From Aquimarina sp. AU474 (lineage in GTDB: Bacteria; Bacteroidota; Bacteroidia; Flavobacteriales; Flavobacteriaceae), in the NCBI RefSeq assembly GCF_900312815.1, contig NZ_OMPE01000003.1, forward strand, positions 1-64,000: a stretch of DNA of 64,000 nt, read 5' to 3'. The position numbers and the translations under genes were made by a program. Below the pieces are notes generated by a model, which saw only the letters and a program-made list of their open reading frames with translations, was not told where the DNA came from and made no database searches. Shown here one piece after another: positions 1 to 9,341 of the stretch; within the stretch, counting starts at the first letter, position 1, and every line of letters starts with the position of its first letter.

Positions 1-34
1 AACTAAACAAAACTTAAACCCCGTTTTGCGGGTG

Positions 35-64
35 CAAACATATAACCAAAAATCCATTCCACAA
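35..64 (-). promoter_or_regulatory. Bacteroidota-type promoter firing leftwards out of the window
   Basis: Read on the minus strand, a TTG box (64-62) is followed after 19 bases by TATGTTTG (42-35), an exact match to the TAnnTTTG -7 element of the Bacteroidota primary sigma factor with canonical spacing. Transcription would begin near base 28 and leave the window, so the neighbouring gene or RNA lies to the left and is divergent from thrS. A short CCCG/CGGG hairpin (about 20-32) would sit at the start of that transcript. Confidence 0.6.
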
Positions 65-293
65 TACCTTTTTTAAACTATTTTTTAAAGTTCTTATAAC
101 ATATTGATTACATACTATTTAAAATCTAAAAAAAATAGAAACCCCAACTACAACAGTGTCTATATATAGACATATACTATATTATATATGATAACATAAA
201 AACCGTGGCCCAGATATTATCTAGCCCCGGGTCCTTATAATACAAGGCTTTATAACGAATACATAATTAATACATTAAATATGTCATATATTA

Positions 294-324
294 TTGTATG
301 GATTTTATTAACGTATTATCTTTG
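294..324 (+). promoter_or_regulatory. thrS operon promoter
   Basis: TTG at 294-296 and TATCTTTG at 317-324 are separated by 20 bases, matching the Bacteroidota -33/-7 consensus. The start site would fall near base 331, giving a leader of only about 14 nucleotides before the thrS ATG at 345, too short for a T-box or other long leader. Confidence 0.7.
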
Positions 325-344
325 CCCCTTATAATAAGAAAAAC

Positions 345-2291
345 ATGATTAAGATTACATTGCCCGATGGCTCGGTTAGAGAATACAATAGCACAATTAC
401 CGCTATGGATGTCGCAAAAGATATTAGTGAAGGTTTTGCAAGAAATGTAATTTCAGCAAAATTTAACGGTACTACTATCGAAACTGCTACCGAATTAACC
501 ACCGATGGTAATCTAATTTTATTCACATGGAGAGATAACGAAGGTAAAACAGCTTTTAGACATTCTACTTCTCACGTTTTGGCTCAGGCATTAGAAGAAT
601 TATACCCAGGAGTAAAATTATCTATAGGACCAGCTATAGATAACGGATTCTATTATGATGTAGATTTAGGAGACAAAACGATTTCTGAAAAAGATTTTAA
701 GTCGATCGAAGATAAAATGCTAGAAATTGCTCGAGGAAAACATGAGTTTAGCATGAGATCAGTATCTAAAGCAGATGCATTAGCCAAATATAAAGAAGAA
801 GGTAACGAATATAAAGTTGAACTTATCGAGAACCTTGAAGATGGTACAATAACATTTTGCGATCATGATACTTTTACAGATTTATGCCGAGGTGGACATA
901 TTCCTAATACAGGAATTATAAAAGCTGTAAAGATAATGAGTGTTGCTGGTGCATATTGGCGTGGTGACGAAAATAACAAACAACTTACTCGTGTATACGG
1001 AACTTCGTTTCCAAAACAAAAAGAGTTAAAAGAATACTTAGAACTTCTTGAAGAAGCTAAAAAAAGAGATCATCGTAAACTAGGAAAAGAATTAGGTCTT
1101 TTTACTTTTTCTCAAAAAGTAGGTCAAGGATTACCTCTTTGGCTTCCAAAAGGAGCTGCGTTACGAGAACGATTAGAGCAGTTTTTGAAAAAAGCTCAGA
1201 AAAAAGCGGGGTATGAAATGGTAGCCACTCCACATATTGGCCAAAAAGAACTATACGTAACATCTGGTCACTATGCCAAATATGGAGAGGATAGTTTTCA
1301 ACCTATTAATACTCCTGCTGAAGGTGAAGAATTTTTATTAAAACCAATGAACTGCCCTCACCATTGTGAAATATACAATAGTGAACCTTGGTCATATAGA
1401 GATTTACCAAAACGTTTTGCCGAATTTGGTACCGTATATAGGTATGAACAAAGTGGAGAATTACATGGACTAACTAGAGTTAGAGGTTTTACTCAAGATG
1501 ATGCACATATATTTTGTACTCCCGATCAATTAGATGAAGAATTTAAAAAAGTTATTGATCTCGTTCTATATGTATTTGGTTCTTTAGGTTTTGAAAACTT
1601 TACAGCCCAAGTATCTGTTAGAGATCTTGATAACCCAGAAAAATATATTGGAGATGTGGAGAACTGGGAAAAAGCCGAAAATGCTATCATTAATGCAGCA
1701 AAGGATAAGGAGTTAGATTATGTAGTAGAGACTGGAGAAGCGGCCTTTTATGGTCCAAAACTTGATTTTATGGTTAAAGATGCTCTTGGTAGAAGTTGGC
1801 AGCTAGGAACCATACAAGTAGACTACAACTTACCTGAACGCTTTGACCTAACCTATAAAGGTAGTGACAATGAATCACACAGACCAGTAATGATTCATAG
1901 AGCTCCTTTTGGAAGTATGGAAAGATTTATTGCTATCTTGCTAGAGCATACAGGAGGAAATTTCCCATTATGGCTAATGCCAGAGCAAGCTATCGTACTC
2001 TCTATCAGTGAGAAATATGAAAAATACTCTAAAAAAGTTTTAAATTTGTTAGAAAATAACGAAATTCGCGCCCTCGCGGATGATAGAAATGAGACGATTG
2101 GTAAAAAGATTAGAGAAGCAGAAATGAATAAATTTCCGTATATTATAATCGTAGGCGAACAAGAAGAGAAAGATAACACTGTTTCTGTTAGAAAACACGG
2201 AGGAGAAGATTTAGGAGCTATAAGCATCGAAAAGTTCTCAGAAATAGTGTCTAAAGAAATTAACAACACATTGAAACCGTTTAACGGTTAA
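345..2291 (+). CDS. thrS: Threonine--tRNA ligase
   Basis: Charges tRNA-Thr with threonine in the cytoplasm. The 648-residue length is normal for a full bacterial enzyme. In order there are an N-terminal TGS domain (about 1-60), the second editing domain with HSTSH (around residue 75), a class II catalytic core with the zinc-binding cysteine in MNCPHH, motif 2 in [11 protein letters not shown], motif 3 in [11 protein letters not shown], and a C-terminal anticodon-binding domain. Its ATG follows a clear promoter by about 20 bases. It is the first gene of the conserved thrS-infC-rpmI-rplT translation operon, with infC beginning 33 bases after its stop. Nothing looks missing; confidence is very high. 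Confidence 0.98.
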   Translation: MIKITLPDGSVREYNSTITAMDVAKDISEGFARNVISAKFNGTTIETATELTTDGNLILFTWRDNEGKTAFRHSTSHVLAQALEELYPGVKLSIGPAIDNGFYYDVDLGDKTISEKDFKSIEDKMLEIARGKHEFSMRSVSKADALAKYKEEGNEYKVELIENLEDGTITFCDHDTFTDLCRGGHIPNTGIIKAVKIMSVAGAYWRGDENNKQLTRVYGTSFPKQKELKEYLELLEEAKKRDHRKLGKELGLFTFSQKVGQGLPLWLPKGAALRERLEQFLKKAQKKAGYEMVATPHIGQKELYVTSGHYAKYGEDSFQPINTPAEGEEFLLKPMNCPHHCEIYNSEPWSYRDLPKRFAEFGTVYRYEQSGELHGLTRVRGFTQDDAHIFCTPDQLDEEFKKVIDLVLYVFGSLGFENFTAQVSVRDLDNPEKYIGDVENWEKAENAIINAAKDKELDYVVETGEAAFYGPKLDFMVKDALGRSWQLGTIQVDYNLPERFDLTYKGSDNESHRPVMIHRAPFGSMERFIAILLEHTGGNFPLWLMPEQAIVLSISEKYEKYSKKVLNLLENNEIRALADDRNETIGKKIREAEMNKFPYIIIVGEQEEKDNTVSVRKHGGEDLGAISIEKFSEIVSKEINNTLKPFNG

Positions 2292-2323
2292 TAAAAAATA
2301 AGTTTAATTTAAAATTTTAAGTC

Positions 2324-2875
2324 ATAGCAATAAGAAGAAGAAGGTCTCAGAAACCACTAAGAGTAATTAAAGAAGATGCCCATAGAATCAATCACAAAAT
2401 TCGTGTTGATGAAGTACGTCTTGTTGGTGATAATGTAGAAGTTGGAGTATACCCAACTAAAAAAGCACTACAACTTGCTGAAGAGCAAGAGTTAGATCTT
2501 GTAGAGATTTCACCGAAAGCAGTGCCACCTGTTTGTAAAATAATGGATTATAAAAAATTCCTTTATGAACAGAAGAAGAGAGACAAAGCTTTGAAATCTA
2601 AAGCTACTAAAGTTGTTATTAAAGAAATTAGATTTGGTCCAAACACTGATGAGCATGATTATGAGTTTAAGAAAAAACATGCTGTTAAATTCTTAAGCGA
2701 GGGTGCCAAACTAAAAGCTTATGTATTCTTTAAAGGACGTTCTATTATATACAAAGATCAAGGACAAATACTGTTACTTAGACTTGCACAAGAACTTGAA
2801 GAATATGGCAAAGTAGAACAAATGCCAAAATTGGAAGGTAAACGAATGATTATGTTTATCGCTCCAAAAAAATAA
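2324..2875 (+). CDS. infC: Translation initiation factor IF-3, AUA start codon
   Basis: Binds the 30S subunit, keeps subunits apart and proofreads start-codon choice. The frame is 183 codons and begins ATA GCA ATA AGA, reading [13 protein letters not shown], the expected flavobacterial IF-3 N-terminus. An in-frame TAA lies at 2318-2320, only one codon (GTC) before the ATA, so no ATG, GTG or TTG start can include the N-domain. The first in-frame GTG is at 2522, inside the linker before [15 protein letters not shown], and would delete about 66 residues of the N-domain. Rare start codons on infC are a known autoregulatory device, since IF-3 itself discriminates against them (AUU in E. coli). The C-domain ends in IAPKK. 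Identity is certain and the start strongly inferred. Confidence 0.95.
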   Translation: MAIRRRRSQKPLRVIKEDAHRINHKIRVDEVRLVGDNVEVGVYPTKKALQLAEEQELDLVEISPKAVPPVCKIMDYKKFLYEQKKRDKALKSKATKVVIKEIRFGPNTDEHDYEFKKKHAVKFLSEGAKLKAYVFFKGRSIIYKDQGQILLLRLAQELEEYGKVEQMPKLEGKRMIMFIAPKK

Positions 2876-2941
2876 AAAACATAATTCTGAAAAATTCAAG
2901 AATTATTAAGATAATAAGTGAGATTATAAAACAAGGATACA

Positions 2942-3139
2942 ATGCCTAAAATGAAAACAAAATCCAGTGCTAAGAAGCGTTTCAAGCTTACCGGTACTGG
3001 TAAAATCAAAAGAAAGCACGCTTTTAAGAGTCATATTTTGACAAAAAAATCTAAAAAGCGTAAGCTTGCTTTAACGCACTCAACATTAGTGCATAAAAGC
3101 GATGAAAATAGTATTAAAGAGCAATTACGTTTAAAGTAA
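2942..3139 (+). CDS. rpmI: 50S ribosomal protein L35
   Basis: Small basic protein of the large ribosomal subunit. The 65-residue length and the sequence [20 protein letters not shown] with later K/R-rich [16 protein letters not shown] are diagnostic of L35. It lies 66 bases after infC and 134 bases before rplT, in the invariant infC-rpmI-rplT order, so it is probably cotranscribed from the thrS promoter. No separate promoter is evident. Confidence 0.98.
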   Translation: MPKMKTKSSAKKRFKLTGTGKIKRKHAFKSHILTKKSKKRKLALTHSTLVHKSDENSIKEQLRLK

Positions 3140-3196
3140 TAACTTTTTAATAAGGTTAAAATTAATATAAACCAAGGAGTTAGGCTTTTGCATTTT

Positions 3197-3216
3197 AGAT
3201 TTACAATTGTAAATCT
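3197..3216. repeat. Perfect 20-base palindrome between rpmI and rplT
   Basis: AGATTTACAATTGTAAATCT is a perfect inverted repeat. A second smaller inverted repeat, GTTGAT-G-ATCAAC, lies at 3235-3247. Neither is followed by a T-run on the plus strand, so they are not intrinsic terminators of rpmI. In RNA the first could form an 8-base-pair stem with a 4-base loop just ahead of rplT. A role in rplT regulation (L20 is autoregulatory in other bacteria) is only a guess. Confidence 0.5.
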
Positions 3217-3273
3217 ATTTAAAAAAAACCAAGTGTTGATGATCAACCGCCTACTACTAAAAAATTTAAAATT

Positions 3274-3618
3274 ATGCCAAGATCAGTAAATTCTGTTGCA
3301 AAAAGAGCTAGAAGAAAAAAAGTTCTTAAGCAAGCAAAAGGTTACTTCGGACGTCGTAAAAACGTTTGGACAGTAGCAAAAAATGCGGTTGACAAAGCGA
3401 TGCAATATTCGTATAGAGACCGTAGAAACAAAAAGAGAACTTTCCGTGCTTTATGGATCGCCCGTATTAATGCTGGTGCCCGTATACACGGCATGTCTTA
3501 TTCTCAATTTATGGGGAAAGTTAAAGCTAATAATATTGAATTGAATCGTAAGGTTCTTGCAGATTTAGCGATGAACAATCCTGAAGCTTTTAAAGCGATT
3601 GTAGAAAAAGTAAAGTAA
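3274..3618 (+). CDS. rplT: 50S ribosomal protein L20
   Basis: Early assembly protein of the 50S subunit that binds 23S rRNA and, in several bacteria, represses its own operon. The 114 residues begin [20 protein letters not shown] and carry the conserved [14 protein letters not shown] and [20 protein letters not shown] blocks. It is the last gene of the thrS-infC-rpmI-rplT operon, closed about 35 bases downstream by a strong hairpin terminator. The 134-base space before it holds two inverted repeats. Confidence 0.98.
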   Translation: MPRSVNSVAKRARRKKVLKQAKGYFGRRKNVWTVAKNAVDKAMQYSYRDRRNKKRTFRALWIARINAGARIHGMSYSQFMGKVKANNIELNRKVLADLAMNNPEAFKAIVEKVK

Positions 3619-3652
3619 TCTTTTAGTAAAAACAAAACAATCTCACTTATAT

Positions 3653-3686
3653 AAAAAACCCGCTTTAAAAGCGGGTTTTTTCTTTT
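3653..3686 (+). terminator. Intrinsic terminator of the thrS-rplT operon
   Basis: A perfect stem AACCCGC-TTTAAAA-GCGGGTT (about 3658-3677), preceded by an A-run and followed by TTTTTCTTTT. This is a textbook rho-independent terminator 40 bases after rplT. Confidence 0.92.
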
Positions 3687-3791
3687 CTAGGTATCAACAA
3701 AACAGTATTTCATCGATAAAAATGGTTTTTAGTCTGTTAAAAACTTAAAAAGATTGTATTTTTTCATTATTTTTAGAAAAACTAGATAGAA

Positions 3792-4196
3792 ATGAAAAAA
3801 CGCTACTTCTTACTTATATCCGGGGTATTACTAAGTAATCAAACACTTTTTGCTCAAGATCACAGCGCATCTACCAATACTAGCATGGGAGCTGAGCAAA
3901 TATTTGGGCTTTTAGAAATGCCATTTCTTGCTATTGCCCTTGTATTTAGTTTTTTAACAGCTACGCGATTAAAAGGAGGAAAATTTGGATCGGGTATGAC
4001 ATTACTTGCTTGGGGATTTGTAGTGATGGCGCTTGGTCATCTCCATATGCAAATCGCTCATATTTTTAATTATAATATTTTCAAAAATATTTTTGGTGAC
4101 ATAGTGGGTAATTATATCTGGTTTGTTGCGTTAATTCTTACCTGGGGATTATCTGCTCTAGGTTTTTACAAAATTTACAAAGCAAGCAAAATATAA
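3792..4196 (+). CDS. Small membrane protein with histidine-rich helix, paired with hybrid kinase
   Basis: I do not recognise a named family. The 134 residues begin with a likely signal sequence ending in LFAQDHSAS, followed by three hydrophobic segments at about 37-58, 66-92 and 105-130. The middle one carries H83, H85 and H90 in GHLHMQIAH, an arrangement that could bind a metal, heme or quinone, though nothing proves it. The stop is six bases before the start of the hybrid histidine kinase, which has no membrane segment of its own, so the two are probably cotranscribed and this protein may be the membrane anchor or sensor. The function is inference only; that it is a real exported or membrane protein gene is well supported. 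Confidence 0.75.
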   Translation: MKKRYFLLISGVLLSNQTLFAQDHSASTNTSMGAEQIFGLLEMPFLAIALVFSFLTATRLKGGKFGSGMTLLAWGFVVMALGHLHMQIAHIFNYNIFKNIFGDIVGNYIWFVALILTWGLSALGFYKIYKASKI

Positions 4197-4202
4197 CACT
4201 TA

Positions 4203-6983
4203 ATGATCAATAGGCTTAAAAGAATACTGTTACCTAAAAAAGCCAACTTCCCAAAGAACCATGAGGATCATGAAATTATTGAACTCGTGATTTTTTTGAG
4301 GAAGAATATCGAGATACCAGCAATTGATTCTAATTTAGAAACAAAAATTAAAACTTTTGAAGCGTTCCCTCTAAACAAAAAAATAGAATCATTACCTGAA
4401 ATATATTTATTTCTAGAAGAATATATCATACAAAGAAATAGTAATGTAAGAAGCAACAAACAACAAATAAGAAGCAAAATACTTGATAAGTTCAACAACT
4501 TATTAAAATATCAAAACTTCAAATTAATATTTTCTCCATTAGAAGAACAAGAATTAACTATATGTAAAATTTTCCTTTCTCAAATCTTAAAAAAATCATC
4601 TGAACTTGTTGGTAGTTCTAATGATCCTGAAATTATAGAGATTCAAGAACATTTAAACATCTCTTATGATTTTAAAGCTACTGATCTTATAAAGGAGAGA
4701 AAGAAGCTATTAGGCTTTTCTAATCAGATTTTTCTTAAAATAAAAAACAGCCTAGGAATAAATGCTATCAGCAACATTTATTTACTTATTTATAAGAAGC
4801 ATTTTCAATCTTATCATTTATTAGATGCTTTTACCGCAACTTTAAATGTAATTCCGAAGGAAATTCTTGCTAAGGATTTAATCAACTTTCCGAGTAAGCA
4901 GCAAATGCTAAAAATGCTACAAAAGCAGTTATACAGCCTAGAAGAAATTAACGAAAGACTTACCGAAGAAATCATAGAAAAAAAGAAGGTAGAAGAAGAA
5001 CTAAAATATAGCGAACACCTAAAAACTACCATTTTAGAAACCGCAATGGATGGGGTTATTTTGGTAGACAGTCAAGGAACTGTTTTGAATTGGAATAAAC
5101 AGGCAGAAAATATATTAGAATTAAAAAGAGAAGAAACTATTGGTGAAAGTATTTACTCAATGGTTCCATATAAACTTAGACAACAATTAAAGCAGAGCTT
5201 TAAAAACTATATTAATACCGGAAATGACGAACTTATCAATAAACGAGTTGAAACATCGGTACATAGAAAGAATGGTACCCTAGTCTATATAGAGCTTACT
5301 ATAATTGCCCTAGAAACAAAAGACGATTATCTTTTTAATGCTTTTTTTAGAGATATCACCAACAAAAAAATTATTGACAACGAAATTAGAGAGGCCAAGA
5401 TCATAGCCGAAAAATCTGCCAAAGCAAAATCAGTTTTTTTGTCGAACATGAGTCATGAAATCAGAACACCGCTTAATGTTATTCTTGGACTTACTGGTAT
5501 TCTACAAAAAAGTGATTTTAGTACCCCTGTAGTAGATCAAAAGAATCTTGATGGCATACAATTTTCTGCAGAAAATCTTTTGGTATTGATAAATGACATT
5601 CTTGATTTTTCTAAAATTGAAGCTGGAAAATTAACATTGCACAAAACCGATTTTAATCTTCATGAACTCATCGCCAATGTATCTCGAGGCTTTAAAATTA
5701 AAGCAGATGAAAAGGGGCTACATTATAAAATGGATATAGATTCATCGGTACCTAAATTCATTATTGGTGATCAATTAAGATTAAATCAAATTCTAATTAA
5801 TCTACTCGGCAATGCTATTAAGTTCACTCAAAAAGGAAAAATAGTAATTAGAGTAATTGCTAAAAAAATAGCAGTAAACATATATAAAATAGATTTTTGT
5901 GTACAGGACACCGGTGCAGGTATACCCGAAGATAAGCTTAAAAATATTTTTGAAAGCTTTTATCAAGTGCACAAACCAGGGAAAAACAAAATCGAAGGTA
6001 CAGGCCTAGGTCTTTCTATTTCTAAACAATTAATAGAATTACAAGGAGGTACTCTTACAGCACAAAGCGAGCCTGGGATAGGATCGTCTTTCAATTTCTC
6101 CATACAATATTCGAAAAGTATGTTTAAATCTTCTGAGGTTGATAAAGAAGATGCAACCATAAAAAATAGTGCTACCGATTTATCAGGAATGAAAGTCTTA
6201 GTTGTCGAAGACAATAAAATGAATCAGTTTTTTATTAAACAATTACTATCAAATTGGGATATCGAAGTCTCAGTTGCCGAGAATGGCAAAATAGCGCTAG
6301 AAATTGTTGAACAACGGCCTTTCGATCTAATTCTTATGGATATGCATATGCCAGTAATGGATGGCCCTGAAACTGCTGAACACATTAGAAAATCGACAAA
6401 TCCAAAAATCAATCAAATTCCAATTATAGCTTGTTCTGCAGATGTATTTCCCGAATCCAAGAAAAGAGCAATATTATCAGGTATGAATTTTTATTTAACC
6501 AAACCTCTAAGCGAAAAAGCGCTAGAAGAAATACTTTTAGGCTTAAAACCAAACAATAATCCAAATTCTATAACAAATAAGGAAACACATGATCTTTCTA
6601 AAAAACCTATAGCGATTATTACTCGTAAATTTTGTGATTTTACATTTCTAAAAAACACTTTTGATAACGACGCAGAAATTATTCAAAGTGTACTTCAGAT
6701 ATTTATTGAAGATACTCCTGAAGATTATCAAAAATTAACGTTAGCTGTTACCAACAAGAACCATAAGCTAACCAAAGAAGTTGCCCACAAACTAAAATCT
6801 AGTTTTAAAACCATTGGTTTAGATACAGAAGCTGATATTTTAGGCAAAATTGAAAGTCATAGTAAAGAAGGTTTCGAATTTGATAAAATCAAAAACTTAT
6901 TAAATAAAATCGATCAGTTTTACCCATCTATCATCAAAGAAATTGAACAATACATTAAAGAATTAAGTGTGTCAAATCTTTAA
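4203..6983 (+). CDS. Hybrid histidine kinase (PAS-HisKA-HATPase-REC-HPt), soluble
   Basis: Complete phosphorelay on one 926-residue chain. Residues 1-250 are an unassigned mixed region without membrane helices, then a short coiled coil, a PAS domain (about 275-391), HisKA with the phospho-acceptor H418 in SNMSHEIRTPLN, an HATPase domain (N-box NLLGNAIKF, DTGAGIP, GTGLGLSIS), a receiver domain with D713 in LMDMHMPVMDG, and a C-terminal HPt domain with H862 in AHKLKSS. The route would be H418 to D713 to H862 and on to an unlinked regulator. No response regulator with an output domain is adjacent. The six-base gap to the upstream small membrane protein suggests that protein supplies the membrane input. 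Confidence 0.93.
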   Translation: MINRLKRILLPKKANFPKNHEDHEIIELVIFLRKNIEIPAIDSNLETKIKTFEAFPLNKKIESLPEIYLFLEEYIIQRNSNVRSNKQQIRSKILDKFNNLLKYQNFKLIFSPLEEQELTICKIFLSQILKKSSELVGSSNDPEIIEIQEHLNISYDFKATDLIKERKKLLGFSNQIFLKIKNSLGINAISNIYLLIYKKHFQSYHLLDAFTATLNVIPKEILAKDLINFPSKQQMLKMLQKQLYSLEEINERLTEEIIEKKKVEEELKYSEHLKTTILETAMDGVILVDSQGTVLNWNKQAENILELKREETIGESIYSMVPYKLRQQLKQSFKNYINTGNDELINKRVETSVHRKNGTLVYIELTIIALETKDDYLFNAFFRDITNKKIIDNEIREAKIIAEKSAKAKSVFLSNMSHEIRTPLNVILGLTGILQKSDFSTPVVDQKNLDGIQFSAENLLVLINDILDFSKIEAGKLTLHKTDFNLHELIANVSRGFKIKADEKGLHYKMDIDSSVPKFIIGDQLRLNQILINLLGNAIKFTQKGKIVIRVIAKKIAVNIYKIDFCVQDTGAGIPEDKLKNIFESFYQVHKPGKNKIEGTGLGLSISKQLIELQGGTLTAQSEPGIGSSFNFSIQYSKSMFKSSEVDKEDATIKNSATDLSGMKVLVVEDNKMNQFFIKQLLSNWDIEVSVAENGKIALEIVEQRPFDLILMDMHMPVMDGPETAEHIRKSTNPKINQIPIIACSADVFPESKKRAILSGMNFYLTKPLSEKALEEILLGLKPNNNPNSITNKETHDLSKKPIAIITRKFCDFTFLKNTFDNDAEIIQSVLQIFIEDTPEDYQKLTLAVTNKNHKLTKEVAHKLKSSFKTIGLDTEADILGKIESHSKEGFEFDKIKNLLNKIDQFYPSIIKEIEQYIKELSVSNL

Positions 6984-7012
6984 AAAATAGAGTGCTTTCT
7001 AGCCGCTATTCT

Positions 7013-7020
7013 TATCTTTG
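7013..7020 (+). promoter_or_regulatory. -7 element for the TrmH-family methyltransferase gene
   Basis: TATCTTTG ends five bases before the ATG at 7026, so the transcript would be almost leaderless. No clear TTG sits 19-21 bases upstream, so only the -7 half is supported. Confidence 0.5.
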
Positions 7021-7025
7021 CCTTC

Positions 7026-7835
7026 ATGCATAATCAAATAACCAGCTTTCAGAATAGTAAAATAAAATTTTTAAATCAACTTAAAGAAAAATCTAGAGTT
7101 CGCAAAAAAGAAAAGTGTTTTATTATTGAAGGTCAGCGAGAAATTTCTTTAGCCATTCAAGGTGGTTTTTCTATCACCCAACTATACTATTGCTCTTCTA
7201 TCCTACCCTATCAACAGGCTATAGATATCTTAAACACAAATCAAGAAAGTGTTGATGTTTTTAAGATTACCACTGAAATTTATCAAAAACTTGCCTATAG
7301 AACAACAACCGAAGGGGTTATAGCTGTAGCTACTTCTAGGGACTTAAGTATTAACAACTTAGTATTACCATCCAAAAATCCTCTCATTCTGGTAGCCGAA
7401 GCTCCCGAAAAACCTGGAAATATTGGAGCACTGCTCCGTACTGCCGATGCCGCACAATTGGATGCTGTATTGATTGCCAATCCAAAAACAGATATGTACA
7501 ATCCGAATATTATAAGATCGAGTATCGGGTGTTTATTTACCAATAATGTTGGTATAGGCTCCTCATCTGACATTATTGATTTTCTTAAAAAACGAGATAT
7601 CGCCATTTATGGAGCTGCATTGCAAAGCTCTAAAGATTATCATACTCAAAATTACACCAACCCAACAGCCATAGCCGTAGGAACCGAAGCTACAGGTCTT
7701 AGTGAAAATATTTTAAATAACACTAATCAAAACATTAAAATCCCCATGAGCGGAGTTATAGATTCGATGAATGTTTCTGTTGCTGCTGGCATTTTGATTT
7801 TTGAAGCAAAGCGCCAACGGGACTTTATCGACTAA
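7026..7835 (+). CDS. TrmH/SpoU-family RNA 2'-O-methyltransferase
   Basis: SPOUT enzyme that methylates a ribose 2'-OH in rRNA or tRNA. The 269 residues split into an N-terminal L30e-like substrate-binding domain (about 1-100, with the KEKCFIIEGQREISLAI motif) and a C-terminal SpoU domain with the three family motifs: NIGALLRTADA (motif 1), GTEATGLSE (motif 2) and IPMSGVIDSMNVSVAAGI (motif 3), which build the trefoil knot that holds SAM. Which nucleotide is methylated cannot be read from the sequence; RlmB-like and TsnR-like members look alike. It sits 42 bases after the hybrid kinase but has its own -7 box, so it is probably independently expressed. Confidence 0.92.
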   Translation: MHNQITSFQNSKIKFLNQLKEKSRVRKKEKCFIIEGQREISLAIQGGFSITQLYYCSSILPYQQAIDILNTNQESVDVFKITTEIYQKLAYRTTTEGVIAVATSRDLSINNLVLPSKNPLILVAEAPEKPGNIGALLRTADAAQLDAVLIANPKTDMYNPNIIRSSIGCLFTNNVGIGSSSDIIDFLKKRDIAIYGAALQSSKDYHTQNYTNPTAIAVGTEATGLSENILNNTNQNIKIPMSGVIDSMNVSVAAGILIFEAKRQRDFID

Positions 7836-7931
7836 AAGATTAAAAATTATATCTTAAAATACATTAAAAATCATTACCTTACCGCATCCTACAAACCCCC
7901 AAAGGACTGAACTACTAATTGCTATAAACTA

Positions 7932-9164
7932 ATGACCCCAATTTCCTTATTCTATTTATTAATTGCTATTGTTGTTATTGTCTTTCTGATAGACTCTCTA
8001 TTAGACATTCTAAATGCGAGACATTATAATGATGTTATTCCCAAAGAACTTTCTGATGTTTATCCCAAAGATGAATATGATGAATCCATTGCATATAAAA
8101 GAGCTAACTATAAATTTAAGCTAGTATCTTCAGGTATTTCTTTATGTATAATGCTCCTGTTTTTCTTTTTTGATGGCTTTGCATGGGTCGATAATGTTGC
8201 TAGAAGCATCTCTGATAATCCAGTAGTAATAGGTCTTCTTTTTTTTGGTATTATTATGATTGGAAGTGATATCCTTTCAACACCAACAGTTTATTATAAA
8301 GTTTTCGTAATAGAAGAAAAATTTGGGTTCAATAAAACTTCTAAAAAAACCTTTTTTATTGATAAAATAAAAAGCACAATCATGATGATAATCGTTGGTG
8401 GTGGGCTTCTAGCATTAATCATGTGGTTTTATCAACTTACAGGAAAATCTTTCTGGATATACGCATGGGTTCTGGTTTCTATTTTTACAGTTGCAATGAA
8501 TATGTTTTATGCAAAACTAATCGTTCCTATCTTCAATAAACAAACTCCATTAGAGCCAGGGGATTTAAGAAATACTATTGAAGATTATTCGAAAAAAGTA
8601 GGATTTCAATTAAAGGATATTTTTGTAATTGATGGATCCAAAAGGAGTACAAAGGCAAATGCATATTTTTCGGGATTTGGAAGTGAAAAAAGAATTACAC
8701 TTTATGACACTTTAATTAAAGATTTAGAAAATGAAGAAATTGTAGCTGTTTTGGCACATGAAGTGGGTCATTACAAAAAAAGGCATGTTATAATTAACCT
8801 TTTACTATCAATTGCTTTGACAGGTATTACATTATGGTTCTTATCTCTTTTTATAGCTAATCCGTTGCTATCTGAAGCCCTTAATGTACAAATACCATCT
8901 TTTCATATAGGGCTGATAACTTTTGGTATCTTATACAGTCCTATTTCTGAAATTACAGGTTTAATTATGAATGTTGTTTCTAGGGCATTTGAATATCAAG
9001 CAGATGATTATGCCAAAAACACTTATAATAGTGAAGCTTTGATTAAAAGTTTGAAAAAACTTTCGAAAAACAATTTCAGTAATTTAACCCCGCATCCGGC
9101 AATGGTGTTCATTCATTACTCACACCCTACCCTTCTACAGAGAATAAAAAATCTTCGGAAATAA
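7932..9164 (+). CDS. M48-family zinc metalloprotease (Ste24/CAAX protease type)
   Basis: Integral membrane endopeptidase of the Ste24 type. The 410 residues carry several hydrophobic helices (about 4-24, 60-80, 95-115, 150-175, 180-200, 290-315 and 325-350). The zinc-binding HEVGH is at residues 276-280 in VLAHEVGHYKKRH, and the third ligand is E354 in FEYQADDYA, so all catalytic residues are present. In bacteria, which lack CAAX prenylation, this family is thought to take part in membrane-protein quality control. The C-terminus ends with the conserved HPTLLQRI block. It stands alone between trmH and rel; no clear promoter box is visible in the 96-base gap upstream. Confidence 0.93.
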   Translation: MTPISLFYLLIAIVVIVFLIDSLLDILNARHYNDVIPKELSDVYPKDEYDESIAYKRANYKFKLVSSGISLCIMLLFFFFDGFAWVDNVARSISDNPVVIGLLFFGIIMIGSDILSTPTVYYKVFVIEEKFGFNKTSKKTFFIDKIKSTIMMIIVGGGLLALIMWFYQLTGKSFWIYAWVLVSIFTVAMNMFYAKLIVPIFNKQTPLEPGDLRNTIEDYSKKVGFQLKDIFVIDGSKRSTKANAYFSGFGSEKRITLYDTLIKDLENEEIVAVLAHEVGHYKKRHVIINLLLSIALTGITLWFLSLFIANPLLSEALNVQIPSFHIGLITFGILYSPISEITGLIMNVVSRAFEYQADDYAKNTYNSEALIKSLKKLSKNNFSNLTPHPAMVFIHYSHPTLLQRIKNLRK

Positions 9165-9190
9165 AACCTTAAAAAAAGTCCTTGGTTGTT

Positions 9191-9212
9191 ACAATTCTTA
9201 ATTGTACTTTTA
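9191..9212 (+). terminator. Weak hairpin after the M48 protease gene
   Basis: ACAATT-CTT-AATTGT followed by ACTTTTAA lies about 27 bases after the protease stop. The stem is six base pairs and A+T-rich with a short T-run, so termination is possible but weakly supported. Confidence 0.3.
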
Positions 9213-9341
9213 ATTTATATATAGCAAAGAATACTGCCTATTAGACACCCATAGACTAAGGCATAATTTTTGTCTATCATATATTACTAAGGGGACATCA
9301 CACAATATTTTAAATAGGGCTTTCTTAGAAAACTTTATGTT

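Larger units (their letters stand above)
1..344. other. Intergenic region upstream of thrS
   Basis: No coding frame is convincing here. The stretch holds the leftward promoter at 35-64, a perfect 16-base palindrome TGTCTATATATAGACA at 157-172, a G+C-rich island around 206-234 containing the near-palindrome AGATATTATCT and CCCGGG in otherwise A+T-rich DNA, and the thrS promoter at its right end. I see no tRNA or riboswitch fold. Confidence 0.5.

Noticed and set aside
1895..2269. 124-codon antisense frame inside thrS
   Set aside because: It lies wholly opposite a certain gene; the amino-acid make-up (S, I, F rich) is that of a shadow frame and no promoter is present.
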